Origin: CADEEN01 sp040384625
GTDB lineage: Bacteria > Pseudomonadota > Gammaproteobacteria > Burkholderiales > Burkholderiaceae_C
Length of the DNA stretch: 64,000 nucleotides
Direction: 5' to 3'
Assembly: GCA_040384625.1 (NCBI GenBank)
Contig: JAZKIW010000081.1
Location: 16,365-80,364 of the forward strand
The notes below the pieces were generated by a model that was given only the letters and a program-made list of their open reading frames with translations, made no database searches and was not told the DNA's origin. Shown one piece after another: positions 54,693 to 63,505 of this stretch. Numbering within the stretch: position 1 is the stretch's first letter; the number at the start of each line of letters is the position of its first letter. Made by a program: the position numbers and the translations under genes.

Positions 54693-54781
54693 AGGCCCGA
54701 TTGTCCCCGCTGTACGGTCGCCGCGCCGGTGATCGGTGCATCGCCCCTAAACTGGCCGGCCCTTCAACCCCTTCCCCCGCC

Positions 54782-56281
54782 ATGCCAGACGCCGACAAGA
54801 ACACCGCCGACGAGTCCGGCAAGAAGAACCGCGAGCGCGAGCAGGTCGAAAAACGCCTGGCACAGACGCCCACCACATCGAGCGGCGGCGTCACGCTCGC
54901 CAGCGGCCGGCGCCTGGCGTACCAGACTGTCTGCGAATTCCTGCCGGTGGCGCACGGCGGCATCGGGCCGGAGCGGAGCGAGCCGCAGGCGGCTGTCTTC
55001 ACCACCGCCTACACGCTCTCGGGTGCCGACGCCGGCCCGCGGCCGCTGTGCTTTGCCTTCAACGGCGGCCCGGGCTCGTCGTCGGTGTGGCTGCACCTGG
55101 GCGCCCTGGGACCGAAGCGCGTGGTCGTGCCTGACGACGGCACGATGCCCGTCCCGCCTTACGCCGTCAGCGACAACCCGTTGACCTGGCTGGCGCACTT
55201 CGACCTGGTCTTCATCGACCCGCCGCACACCGGCTGGTCGATCGCCGCTGGCGACGAAGCACGCAAGAAGCTGCTGTCGGTCGACGGTGACGTGGCCGCG
55301 CTGGCCGAGGTCATGCGCGGCTGGCTCACGCGCCACAAGCGCTGGGGCTCGAAGGTCTACCTGGCCGGTGAAAGCTATGGCACCACCCGCGGCGCGGCCC
55401 TGGCCGAGGCACTGCAGAACGCCAATGTGGCGTTGGCCGGCCTGGTGCTGGTGTCGTGTGCGATGGACCTGCAAAGTCTCGTCTTCGCGCCGCGCAACGA
55501 CCTGCCCTACGCACTGTTCCTGCCCGCCTTTGCCGGCGTGGCCCAGTTCCACGGCAAGTTGAAAGGGGCGCTCGCCGCATCGCCACAGGCGGCACGCCAG
55601 GCAGCCGAGGCCTTCGTTGCCGACGACTACCTGGGGGCGCTCGCTGCCGGCGCACGGCTCTCGGCCAGCCAGCGGCGTCACATCGGCAGGCGCGTGGCGG
55701 AGTTGACCGGCCTGACGGCCGCCCTGGTCGAAGAGAAGAACCTGCGCATCAGCGACCAGACCTTCTTCTTCGATCTGCTGCGCGACAGCGGACGCATGGT
55801 CGGCCGCCTCGACGCCCGCGCCACCGGCCCGATGGCTGCCAGCCGCACCCGCGACTGGGAGTTCGACCCCGGCATCGATGCGATCGCGGCGCCCTATGGC
55901 ATGGCCGCGCTGGCCTATTTCGGCGAGCAACTCGGCTTGGCCGACGAGCAACGCTACGAGCTGCTGTCCAGCGAGGTCCACAAGGGGTGGAACTGGAACC
56001 GCGGCGAAGACAGGGGCAACAGCTTTGCCACGACCAGCAACGACCTGGCACGCGCACTGCGACGCAACCCGCACCTGCGCGTGCTGGTGGCCAGCGGCCG
56101 CTATGACCTCGGCACACCGTACAGCGCCAGCGACTGGTCGCTGGCCCAGCTCGACGTGCCGGCAGAGGTGCTGACCCGCGTCGAGCACCACTACTACGAT
56201 GCCGGCCACATGATGTACACGCGGCAGAACGACCTCGTGAAGCTCGAGCGCGATCTTGCGGCCTGGCTCGCGGCGGCGTGA
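54782..56281 (+). CDS. S10 family serine carboxypeptidase-like protein
   Basis: This 499-aa protein has the alpha/beta-hydrolase fold of serine carboxypeptidases. NGGPGSSSVW is the oxyanion region near residue 98. The nucleophile is in VYLAGESYGTTRG (Ser near 198), the acid in VASGRYDLGTPYS and the histidine in YYDAGHMMYTRQ. No signal peptide is visible; the N-terminus is charged (MPDADKNTADESGKKNRERE). Bacterial S10 proteins are less studied than eukaryotic ones. It is divergent from the ygiQ gene. Confidence 0.9.
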   Translation: MPDADKNTADESGKKNREREQVEKRLAQTPTTSSGGVTLASGRRLAYQTVCEFLPVAHGGIGPERSEPQAAVFTTAYTLSGADAGPRPLCFAFNGGPGSSSVWLHLGALGPKRVVVPDDGTMPVPPYAVSDNPLTWLAHFDLVFIDPPHTGWSIAAGDEARKKLLSVDGDVAALAEVMRGWLTRHKRWGSKVYLAGESYGTTRGAALAEALQNANVALAGLVLVSCAMDLQSLVFAPRNDLPYALFLPAFAGVAQFHGKLKGALAASPQAARQAAEAFVADDYLGALAAGARLSASQRRHIGRRVAELTGLTAALVEEKNLRISDQTFFFDLLRDSGRMVGRLDARATGPMAASRTRDWEFDPGIDAIAAPYGMAALAYFGEQLGLADEQRYELLSSEVHKGWNWNRGEDRGNSFATTSNDLARALRRNPHLRVLVASGRYDLGTPYSASDWSLAQLDVPAEVLTRVEHHYYDAGHMMYTRQNDLVKLERDLAAWLAAA

Positions 56282-56345
56282 GCGCGGCGGAAAGTTCCAC
56301 GCATTTCTTAGTGACATGTGCCGATGCCGATGCCGCGTTCGCCAA

Positions 56346-56426
56346 CTAAGCTGGTCTCACCGGGCGCGTCGCATGGTGCGCGCGGTTAGGAGCCTTCACC
56401 CCCACCCTGCGTGGGGGTCCTTTTTT
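56346..56426 (+). ncRNA. Candidate structured leader or small RNA ending in a terminator
   Basis: Between the S10 peptidase and the antiporter the RNA could fold as follows: CTAA (56346-56349) with TTAG (56386-56389), enclosing GGT/ACC (56353-56361) and GCGCG/CGCGC (56364-56368 and 56379-56383). The intrinsic terminator at 56398-56426 follows. The layout fits a small three-way junction before a terminator, as in many riboswitches or sRNAs. I could not match it to a known class. The stems are read by eye only. Confidence 0.35.
56398..56426 (+). terminator. Intrinsic (rho-independent) terminator
   Basis: ACCCCCAC at 56398-56405 pairs perfectly with GTGGGGGT at 56411-56418 over a 5-base loop (CCTGC), followed by CC and six Ts. 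It lies 117 bases after the carboxypeptidase stop and 77 bases before the antiporter ATG. It may end the upstream transcript or act as an attenuator for the antiporter gene. It is the clearest terminator in the window. Confidence 0.88.
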
Positions 56427-56427
56427 G

Positions 56428-56444
56428 TTCGGATGCATTCCGAA
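56428..56444. repeat. Short inverted repeat after the terminator
   Basis: TTCGGA (56428-56433) and TCCGAA (56439-56444) form perfect arms around TGCAT. It lies directly after the terminator T-run and 59 bases before the antiporter ATG, where an operator of its promoter could be. It might equally be a second small hairpin in a longer transcript. Confidence 0.4.
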
Positions 56445-56503
56445 ACAAGTAGGGGTTGCGCCCGATCGCGGCGAATGACCCAACGGCCCTAAGGTCGCGC
56501 CGC

Positions 56504-57727
56504 ATGATCGATGCGTTCTGGTCGCTGATCACCACCCCCTGGGCCTTGCGGTCGGACGCGCTACTGGTCGTCGCCCTGCTGGCCCTGGCCGCCGCGCTAC
56601 TGGGCGAAATCGTCTGGCGCACGCTGCACTGGCCGCGCATGGTGGGCTACACGCTCGTCGGAACCGCCCTGGCCCTGGCCAGCCGTGGCGCCAGCGGCCA
56701 CGAGCCGGCCCTGCGCCTGGCCATCGACGGCGCGCTGGCCCTGCTGCTGTTCGAGGCCGGCGCGCGCCTCAACCTGCGCTGGCTGGTGCGTAACCCCTGG
56801 CTGCTGGCCACGAGCATCGCCGAAGCCGCGCTGGCGGGCATGGCGGTGTGGCTGGTCCTGCGCTCGTTCGCCGTCGCGCCCGAGGTGGCTGCGCCACTGG
56901 CCATCATGGCCAGTGCCGTCTCGCCGGCAGTCCTGCAGCGCGTGGTGGGTGAGATGCGCGCGGCCGGTCAGGTGACCGAGCGGCTGCTCGCCCTGTCTGC
57001 GCTCAACACCCTGTACGCGGTGCTGGCGATGAACCTGTTCAGCGCCGGATTGCTGCTGTCCGATCCGCGCACCTGGCTCGAGGCGTTGTCGCCGGTCCTG
57101 TTCTCGTTCTGCGGTTCGATCCTGGTCGGCGCGGCCCTGGGCGAAGGTCTTGCACTGATCGGGCGTCGGCTCGACCTGCGCGAGGACAACGCGATGGTCC
57201 TGCTACTGGCCGCCGTGGCCCTGGCCCTGGTGCTGGCCAAGACGGCCCAACTCTCGGCGCTGCTGGTGCCGTTGCTGGCGGGGATCTGGTTGCGCAACCG
57301 CAGCGAACGGCCCTGGGTCTGGCCGCGCCACTTCGGCAGTGCCGGTGCCGTGCTGGTGCTGGTGATGTTCGTGGCTGTCGGATCGGCCTGGCGCCTTGAT
57401 GCGCTGGCCGCCGCCATCGGCATCGCCGCGGCACTGGTGCTGACCCGCACGATCGCCAAGTCACTGGCCGTGTTCGTCCTGGCGCGCCCGAGCGGTCTGG
57501 GCGTGACCCAGGCCCTGTGCCTGGGCATGGCCCTGCTGCCGATGTCGGGTACCGTCTGGGTGCTCGGCCTGGACTTCGCCGCGCGGCACCCGACCGCGGG
57601 CGCACAGCTGATGCCGATCCTGCTGGCCACGCTGGCCCTGCTCGAATTGGCCGCGCCGCTGGTGGTGATGGCGTGCCTGCGCGTGGCCGGCGAAATCGAT
57701 GTGCAGCGCCGCAGGAGCGACAAGTGA
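56504..57727 (+). CDS. CPA2-family cation:proton antiporter
   Basis: This 407-aa inner-membrane protein has about 12-13 helices and resembles the monovalent cation:proton antiporter-2 (KefB-like) family without the C-terminal TrkA-N domain. Marks are LHWPRMVGYTLVGTALALAS, GALALLLFEAGARLNLRWLV (the conserved acidic helix), MASAVSPAVLQRVVGEMRAA and LLVPLLAGIWLRNRSERPW. The ATG at 56504 lies 77 bases after a terminator. It overlaps the next gene as GTGA-type coupling. Confidence 0.87.
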   Translation: MIDAFWSLITTPWALRSDALLVVALLALAAALLGEIVWRTLHWPRMVGYTLVGTALALASRGASGHEPALRLAIDGALALLLFEAGARLNLRWLVRNPWLLATSIAEAALAGMAVWLVLRSFAVAPEVAAPLAIMASAVSPAVLQRVVGEMRAAGQVTERLLALSALNTLYAVLAMNLFSAGLLLSDPRTWLEALSPVLFSFCGSILVGAALGEGLALIGRRLDLREDNAMVLLLAAVALALVLAKTAQLSALLVPLLAGIWLRNRSERPWVWPRHFGSAGAVLVLVMFVAVGSAWRLDALAAAIGIAAALVLTRTIAKSLAVFVLARPSGLGVTQALCLGMALLPMSGTVWVLGLDFAARHPTAGAQLMPILLATLALLELAAPLVVMACLRVAGEIDVQRRRSDK

Positions 57728-58845
57728 GCCTGCAGGATTTCGCCGCCTCGAAGGCCTTCAGTTTGGGCGTCGAACTCGAGCTGCAGATCGTCGGCCGACA
57801 CGACTACGACTTGGCGCCCGGCGCCGCCGACCTGCTGCGCCTGACAGGCAAGAGAAAACTCGCCGCCGACGTCAAGCCCGAGATCACCAGTTCGATGATC
57901 GAGCTCTCGACCGGCGTGTGCGAGCGCCACCACGACGTCATCACCCAGCTGCACGAGGTGCGCGACGCACTGGTGGAAGACGCCGCCAAGCTCAACCTGC
58001 GCCTGTGCGGCGGGGGCACGCATGCCTTCCAGGACTGGAGCCGCCGGCGCATTTTCGACACGCCGCGCTTTCGCCAGGTCTCCGAGTTGTACGGCTACCT
58101 GTCCAAGCAGTTCACGGTGTTCGGCCAGCATGTACACATCGGCTGCACCAGCCCCGACCAGGCGCTGTGGCTGCTGCACGCGATGAGCCGCTTCGTGCCG
58201 CATGTGATCGCGCTCTCGGCTTCATCGCCCTTCGTGCAGGGCACCGACACCGGCTTCCAGTCGGCGCGACTGAACTCTGTGTTCGCCTTTCCGCTTTCCG
58301 GTCGTGCGCCCTTCGCCCTGAGCTGGCGCGAGTTCAGCGTCTACTTCGAGAAGATGCGTCGTACCGGCGTTGTCGAGTCGATGAAGGACTTCTACTGGGA
58401 CATCCGCCCCAAGCCGGAGTTCGGCACGATCGAGGTTCGGGTGATGGACACCCCGCTGACGGTCGAACGCGCCGCCGCGATCGCCGCCTACCTTCAATGC
58501 GTGGCACGCTGGCTGCTCCTGGAGAAACCCTTCGAACCGGTCGAGGACGACTACCTGGCCTACACCTACAACCGCTTCCAGGCCTGCCGCTTCGGCCTGG
58601 ACGGCGAGGTGGTCGATCGCCAGACCGCAGAACACCGGCCTTTGCGCGAGCTGATCGCTCAAACCATCAAGGACGTGGAGTTGCACGCGATCGAGTTGCG
58701 CGCCGAGCGCGGCCTGTCTCTGCTGCGCGATGCCCTGACCGCTGAAGGCGGCAGCGACGCGGCCTGGCTGCGCGGTGTGCAGGCCAGGGAGCAGTACCTG
58801 CCCGAGGTGGTGCGCCAGCAGTGCCGCAGGTTCGAGGGCGTCTGA
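57724..58845 (+). CDS. YbdK-type carboxylate-amine ligase (glutamate-cysteine ligase 2-like)
   Basis: This 373-aa protein belongs to the GCS2 family of weak glutamate-cysteine ligases. It shows FSLGVELELQIV near the N-terminus, KPEITSSMIELSTGVCERHH, LCGGGTHAFQDWSRR, GQHVHIGCTSPDQALWLLHA and MDFYWDIRPKPEFGTIEVRV-like residues (read here as KDFYWDIRPKPEFGTIEVR). The GTG at 57724 overlaps the antiporter stop as GTGA. The CPA2/Kef link with a glutathione-like ligase is interesting since Kef systems sense glutathione adducts. Confidence 0.92.
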   Translation: MSLQDFAASKAFSLGVELELQIVGRHDYDLAPGAADLLRLTGKRKLAADVKPEITSSMIELSTGVCERHHDVITQLHEVRDALVEDAAKLNLRLCGGGTHAFQDWSRRRIFDTPRFRQVSELYGYLSKQFTVFGQHVHIGCTSPDQALWLLHAMSRFVPHVIALSASSPFVQGTDTGFQSARLNSVFAFPLSGRAPFALSWREFSVYFEKMRRTGVVESMKDFYWDIRPKPEFGTIEVRVMDTPLTVERAAAIAAYLQCVARWLLLEKPFEPVEDDYLAYTYNRFQACRFGLDGEVVDRQTAEHRPLRELIAQTIKDVELHAIELRAERGLSLLRDALTAEGGSDAAWLRGVQAREQYLPEVVRQQCRRFEGV

Positions 58846-58854
58846 AATCCGGTC

Positions 58855-59598
58855 TCACACCTCGCGCACGTCGCCCACCGGCTGCTGCCCGAAGTCCGGC
58901 CGCTGCAGGTAGGCAATCACCTTGGCGGCAGCTGCCGCCGGGCTGTCGAGACGCCCGCCGGACTTCATCTGCACGAACGCGTTGTGGTCGGGGAAGCCCA
59001 CCGGGTCGGCACCGCGCAGCTGCACCTGCATGTCGGTGTCGATGATGCCGGGCGCCAGCGAGACCACCTTGGCGCCGTTGTCGATGACCGCCTCCTCGAG
59101 CGCCTGGGCCCGCGCCAGGTGGTCGAGGCCGGCCTTGACGGCGCAGTAGGGGCCCTGCGCCGCCATCGCGCGCCGGCCCAGTCCGGAGGAGATGTGCAGC
59201 ACTCGCCGTGCGGCGCGCCACTGGCGCGTCGCGCGCAGAAAAGCAGCGCTGAGCAGCAAGGGCGCCTCGAGACCGACGCGCACCGAAGCCGACAGCGCCG
59301 CCGGATCCGCGTCGCGCAGCGGCCGCGGCTCCGCCAGCAGCGCGGCGTTGTTGATCAGGGTGGCGCTGGCGAAGTGGCTGCCGTCGAGGTTGTCGAGCCA
59401 GGCCTGCAGGCGCGTGGCCACCGGCAGCGCATCGGCCAGATCGCAGGGCCATTGTTCGAGGCCAGGCGGTGCGGGCGGTGCCTGGCGCGAAATGCCCAGC
59501 ACGCGGTGCCCAGGTTGCAGCAACTGTTCAGCGATGGCACGCCCGAGGCCACGCGAAGCGCCGGTGACGATGAACAGGTGTTGGCTATCGGTGCTCAT
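58855..59598 (-). CDS. SDR family oxidoreductase (sepiapterin/benzil reductase-like)
   Basis: This 247-aa short-chain dehydrogenase has the NADP motif VTGASRGLGRAIAEQLLQPG near residue 12, LINNAAL near 85, the serine in VLHISSGLGRRA and the intact YxxxK in GPYCAVKAGLDHLARA. Its closest look is to the sepiapterin-reductase-like group that reduces ketones. It is convergent with the YbdK gene. No partner gene is evident. Confidence 0.9.
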   Translation of the reverse strand: MSTDSQHLFIVTGASRGLGRAIAEQLLQPGHRVLGISRQAPPAPPGLEQWPCDLADALPVATRLQAWLDNLDGSHFASATLINNAALLAEPRPLRDADPAALSASVRVGLEAPLLLSAAFLRATRQWRAARRVLHISSGLGRRAMAAQGPYCAVKAGLDHLARAQALEEAVIDNGAKVVSLAPGIIDTDMQVQLRGADPVGFPDHNAFVQMKSGGRLDSPAAAAAKVIAYLQRPDFGQQPVGDVREV

Positions 59599-59607
59599 CG
59601 CCGCATG

Positions 59608-60255
59608 TTATGCGGCAACCACGATGGGAAAGCGTGCTTGCAGACCGTCGCTGCCGGGCACAAACGCCACGGTCAGAGCCGCGCGGTCGTCATCGTTGCG
59701 CAGGTTGCGCCAGAGAAAGTCACGCGCATTGCCGGCATCGCCCTGCACGTACAACTGGGTCGTCAATAACTCGCGCGCCCCCAGCTTGACCTTCACGTGG
59801 ATGTGCGGCGCGCGGCCGCCATAGGCCACCGGGCGGATGGTGCGGAACCTGTAGCGTCCCTCGCCATTCACAGCGATCTTGCCGAAGCCCTGGAACGCCC
59901 GGTCGGCGCGATCGCCATCACCAGGATGGTGGTAGTGGCCCTGCTCGTCGCATTGCCAGATCTCGACCACAGCGCCGCGCACCGGCCGGCCTTCGATATC
60001 GCTCACCGTGCCGTCGACCCAGGCCGCACGACCCTTGGCGTAGCGCAGGGTGCCATTGGCCAGCAGGTCGGCGTCACTGTCGGCCGGCAGGGCCACCGGA
60101 TAGAAAGGGCCCTCGGTCTGGGCCGGCGTCAGGCGCGGCGTCGGCGCTTGGGCACGCGCGCGCAGATGCACGGCAGGCACTGCCAGGAGTGCAGCGCCTG
60201 CGGCGACGAGCAGCAGTCCGCGACGGCGTTCGAGGGTCGGGCGTGACGTCGGCAT
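59608..60255 (-). CDS. Exported intradiol ring-cleavage dioxygenase-like protein
   Basis: This 215-aa protein has the protocatechuate 3,4-dioxygenase/catechol 1,2-dioxygenase fold. The iron ligands are visible: Tyr in QGHYHHPGDG, Tyr in EGRYRFRTIRPVAYG, and two His in APHIHVKVKL. The start TEGPFYPVALPADSDAD is typical. An N-terminal signal (RRRGLLLVAAGAALLAVPAV) with arginines suggests export, perhaps by Tat. It is single-subunit and lacks a beta-carboxymuconate pathway nearby, so its natural substrate is unclear. Confidence 0.9.
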   Translation of the reverse strand: MPTSRPTLERRRGLLLVAAGAALLAVPAVHLRARAQAPTPRLTPAQTEGPFYPVALPADSDADLLANGTLRYAKGRAAWVDGTVSDIEGRPVRGAVVEIWQCDEQGHYHHPGDGDRADRAFQGFGKIAVNGEGRYRFRTIRPVAYGGRAPHIHVKVKLGARELLTTQLYVQGDAGNARDFLWRNLRNDDDRAALTVAFVPGSDGLQARFPIVVAA

Positions 60256-60275
60256 GACACAGCTCCCAAATCGAT

Positions 60276-60905
60276 TCAGAACGGTGCGGCACTGAAAAAG
60301 TTCATCGGCCGCGCATCGCCGGGGTGCGCGATTGTCAGGGCGCTGGCATGCAGCATCAAGCGGGGCACCGCGTCGACGGACGGACCGTACAACGCGTCGC
60401 CGACGATCGGGTGACCGATCGCCAGCAGGTGCACGCGCAATTGATGCGAGCGGCCGGTCAGCGGTTCGAGTTCGAGCCGCGACGTGCCCTGCGCCGCATC
60501 ACGCGAGATGACACGCCAGAGCGTCCGGGAGGGCTTGCCGTGTCGATGGTCGACCTGTTGGCGCGGGCGATTCGGCCAGTCAGCGGTCAGGGGCAAGTCG
60601 ATGCAGCCCGTCTCTTCCAGCACCAAACCGTGCACGACGGCGATGTAACGCTTGGCCACGCGCCGGGTCTCGAAGGCGCGCGAAAGCAAACGTTGGGATG
60701 GGGTGCCGCGTGCAAAGAGCATCAGCCCGGACGTGGCCTGGTCGAGACGATGCACCACCTTCGCGTCGGAGAACAGAGCCTGCACGCGCGCTGCAGCGCA
60801 GTCCTGGAGATGCTCGCCGCGACCGGGCACTGAAAGCAGGCCGGCGGGCTTGTCGATGACCAGCAGGGCCTCATCGCTGTACAACACCGGCACGGCGTCC
60901 GGCAT
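60276..60905 (-). CDS. RluA-family RNA pseudouridine synthase
   Basis: This 209-aa enzyme isomerises uridine to pseudouridine in RNA. The signature is VVHRLDQATSGLMLFARG near residue 55 with the catalytic aspartate (HRLDxxTSG), preceded by VIDKPAGLLSVPGRG. Further marks are RRVAKRYIAVVHG, LTGRSHQLRVHLLAIGHPIV and GDALYGP. It has no S4 domain and resembles the short RluA/TruC type. The ATG at 60905 lies after the small basic protein gene on the same strand. Confidence 0.92.
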   Translation of the reverse strand: MPDAVPVLYSDEALLVIDKPAGLLSVPGRGEHLQDCAAARVQALFSDAKVVHRLDQATSGLMLFARGTPSQRLLSRAFETRRVAKRYIAVVHGLVLEETGCIDLPLTADWPNRPRQQVDHRHGKPSRTLWRVISRDAAQGTSRLELEPLTGRSHQLRVHLLAIGHPIVGDALYGPSVDAVPRLMLHASALTIAHPGDARPMNFFSAAPF

Positions 60906-60918
60906 CGGCGATGGACCC

Positions 60919-61101
60919 TCAGCGGCCGGGTTCGGGCGTCGTCGGTTGGGCGCCGTCTTGCGCTGCGTCGTCACCGGGTGCTGGCGAATCGGGTTCGCCA
61001 TCCGGGCGCGGATTCGACTTCTTCTGGCGCTTCTCTTCCTGCTTGCGCTTCTTGGCCAGCTCGCGCTGGCGCTTTTCATACGAATAGTTGGGTGTGGCCA
61101 C
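60919..61101 (-). CDS. Small basic conserved hypothetical protein
   Basis: This 60-aa protein starts (GTG) ATPNYSYEKRQRELAKKRKQ and continues EEKRQKKSNPRPDG. The N-terminal half is a Lys/Arg-rich helix, and the rest is acidic and proline-rich. I recall short proteins beginning with a very similar NYSYEKRQRELAKK in other beta- and gammaproteobacteria, with no known role. GAGGAG lies about eight bases before the start. It ends 13 bases before the pseudouridine synthase. Confidence 0.8.
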   Translation of the reverse strand: MATPNYSYEKRQRELAKKRKQEEKRQKKSNPRPDGEPDSPAPGDDAAQDGAQPTTPEPGR

Positions 61102-61152
61102 GACGCTCCTCGGGTGGGATCTGCGGCTTGGGCAGACGACGGACGCAGCATA

Positions 61153-61165
61153 ACTGCAGTGCAGT
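61153..61165. repeat. 13-bp palindrome upstream of the TonB receptor gene
   Basis: ACTGCA (61153-61158) and TGCAGT (61160-61165) flank a single G. It lies 48 bases before the receptor ATG and 52 bases before the divergent small gene, a reasonable operator position. It does not look like a Fur box. Random occurrence in GC-rich sequence cannot be excluded. Confidence 0.3.
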
Positions 61166-61212
61166 CAGCGCCTCGACACACGCAGCTGGCGGCTCGCTGA
61201 CAATCGCCGACC

Positions 61213-63468
61213 ATGCAGTCCCCCCATCCCATCGCGCGCGCGCTCGGCCTCGCCTGCCTGTGCGCGGCGACGGTCACGGCGCCGCGAGCGCAGACCGACC
61301 CGGCGCCCCGACCCGCCGAGCCTGCCGCTTCGGCCCCCGCGCCGGCCTCCCAACGCATCGACGTCACCGCCAACCGACCCAGCGACAGCGAACAGCGCCG
61401 TCAGGCCACGGCGGCCAAGATCGTCATCGGCCGCGACGAGATCGAGCGCTACGGTGACAGCAGCACCAGTGAGGTCCTGAAACGCCTGCCCGGCATCACC
61501 ATGCCCGGCCCGGGCGGGCGCGGCGGCGGCCCGCGCATGCGCGGCATGGCCGGTGCCTACACTCAGATCCTGCTCGACGGCGAGCGCGTGCCGCCCGGCT
61601 TCTCGCTTGACTCGATCGCACCCGAGCAGATCGAGCGCATCGAGATCCTGCGCGCCCCGACCGCCGAGACCGGTGCGCGGGCCATCGCAGGCAGCATCAA
61701 CATCGTGCTGCGCGAAGGCTTTCGCAAGCGCATGAACGACCTGCGCGTCGGCACCGGCGTCGAAAACGGCAGTGCCTCGCCGAGCCTGAACTGGACCCGC
61801 AACGACAGCCTGGCCGACTGGATCTACAACCTCTCGCTGTCGACGTTTCGTCGCGTCCAGGACAACCAGAGCCACAGCCTGCTGCAGCGCGAGGACATCA
61901 CAGACGACACGACGACCCTGCTGCGCGAAAGCCATTTCTCGTCACGCGACACACGCTCGGGCGTGCACGCCACCGGGCGCCTGCAATGGCGCGACGAGCA
62001 GGGCCGCAGCGCCGTCCTGCAGCCGCTGCTGATCCACAGCGAGGGCGATACGGCCAGCCGCGGCAGCGTCCGCGATCTGATCGCCGACCCCAACGATCCG
62101 CTCGAGTTCGTGCGCAGCCGCACTCGCAGCGATGGGCGCTTCACCTTGCTGCGCCTGAACGGCCAGTTCAACCATCGCCTAGGCACCGACACGCGGCTCG
62201 AGTGGCGTTTCGGCCTGGGCGACGGCCACTGGCGCAACACCTCGCTGCGTGAGGAATTCGACAGCGCCGACGAGGTGAGCCGGACGATCGACGACCGGAC
62301 CGACAACCGCGACCGCAACGCCACCCTGAGCCTGAAGGCCTCGAACACCCTGGAAGGCGGGCACAGCCTGGTCGGCGGCGTCGAGCTAGAGCGCAACCGC
62401 CGCATCGAGGCGCGCACGACGCTGTGGGACGGCGTACCGCAACTGACCGAGTTCGGTGACAACTTGCAGGCGTCGTCACGGCGCTATGCCGTCTACGCGC
62501 AGGACGAGTGGAGCATCACACCGCAGTGGGCCGCCCATGCCGGCCTGCGCATCGAGGGCATCACGACCGAGGGCGAAGGCGCAAACGACAGCGTCCAGCG
62601 CAATGCAAGCCGTGTGGCCACGCCGCTGCTTCACGCGGTATGGCGGCCCGACCCGAAGAGCCGTGATCAAGTCCGGGCCAGCCTGACGCGCAGCTACCGC
62701 AGCCCCAATCTGAACCAGCTGATCGGCCGGCCTTCGCTGAGCCGCAGCGACCCGCCGCCTGGTGGCAACACTGAGCTCACCGCCGACAGCGCCGGCAACC
62801 CGCGCCTGCGACCCGAGATCGCGATCGGCATCGACGTGGCGGTCGAGCGCTACCTCGCCGAAGGCGGTGTGCTGAGTGCCAACCTGTTCCACCGGCGCAT
62901 CAGCGACCTGATCCGCAACGTGGTGGCGCTGGAAGACGTGAGCTGGTCGCCGGGTGTGCCGCGCTTCGTGTCGCGGCCGCAGAACATCGGCAATGCAAGC
63001 TCGCAAGGCATCGAACTCGAAGCCAAGTTCCGCCTCAGCGATGTGCTGGACAGCGCGCCGCGGGTCGACGTGCGCGCCAACATGAGCCTGTTCCGGTCGC
63101 GCGTCGAGGGCATTCCGGGCCCGGACAACCGCCTGGCGGAGCAGCCTGGCGGCACGCTGAACCTGGGCGCCGACTACCGGTTGCGCGGCCTGCCGCTGAC
63201 GCTCGGAGGCAACGTCAACCACACGCCCGGCTACGACATCCGCCTCGATACCGACCGCTGGGCCGTGCAGCCCGACAAGACGGTCATCGATGCCTATGCG
63301 CTGTGGGTTTTCAACCCCGACCTGCAGCTGCGCCTGTCGGTGGGCAACGCCCTGGCCCAGGACCACGTCACGCACACACGTGTCGAGTCCGCAGCCGTGC
63401 GCGAGAGCGTGGCCAGCACTGCACGCTCCTACGTCAACTGGCAGCTGCGACTCGAGATGAAACTCTGA
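61213..63468 (+). CDS. TonB-dependent outer-membrane receptor
   Basis: This 751-aa protein has a signal peptide ending near APRAQ, a plug domain (VLKRLPGITMPGPGGRGGGP, then RMRGMAGAYTQILLDGERVP, IERIEILRAPTAETGARAIA and GSINIVL) and a 22-strand barrel ending in an aromatic-rich strand (YVNWQLRLEMKL). The plug's order of motifs matches siderophore and cobalamin receptors in general. The ligand is not evident, and no FecIR-type regulator adjoins it. It is divergent from the small basic gene. Confidence 0.92.
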   Translation: MQSPHPIARALGLACLCAATVTAPRAQTDPAPRPAEPAASAPAPASQRIDVTANRPSDSEQRRQATAAKIVIGRDEIERYGDSSTSEVLKRLPGITMPGPGGRGGGPRMRGMAGAYTQILLDGERVPPGFSLDSIAPEQIERIEILRAPTAETGARAIAGSINIVLREGFRKRMNDLRVGTGVENGSASPSLNWTRNDSLADWIYNLSLSTFRRVQDNQSHSLLQREDITDDTTTLLRESHFSSRDTRSGVHATGRLQWRDEQGRSAVLQPLLIHSEGDTASRGSVRDLIADPNDPLEFVRSRTRSDGRFTLLRLNGQFNHRLGTDTRLEWRFGLGDGHWRNTSLREEFDSADEVSRTIDDRTDNRDRNATLSLKASNTLEGGHSLVGGVELERNRRIEARTTLWDGVPQLTEFGDNLQASSRRYAVYAQDEWSITPQWAAHAGLRIEGITTEGEGANDSVQRNASRVATPLLHAVWRPDPKSRDQVRASLTRSYRSPNLNQLIGRPSLSRSDPPPGGNTELTADSAGNPRLRPEIAIGIDVAVERYLAEGGVLSANLFHRRISDLIRNVVALEDVSWSPGVPRFVSRPQNIGNASSQGIELEAKFRLSDVLDSAPRVDVRANMSLFRSRVEGIPGPDNRLAEQPGGTLNLGADYRLRGLPLTLGGNVNHTPGYDIRLDTDRWAVQPDKTVIDAYALWVFNPDLQLRLSVGNALAQDHVTHTRVESAAVRESVASTARSYVNWQLRLEMKL

Positions 63469-63505
63469 TCGATCCGCCTGAGCGCCCTTCATCACGGGAG
63501 ATCCG

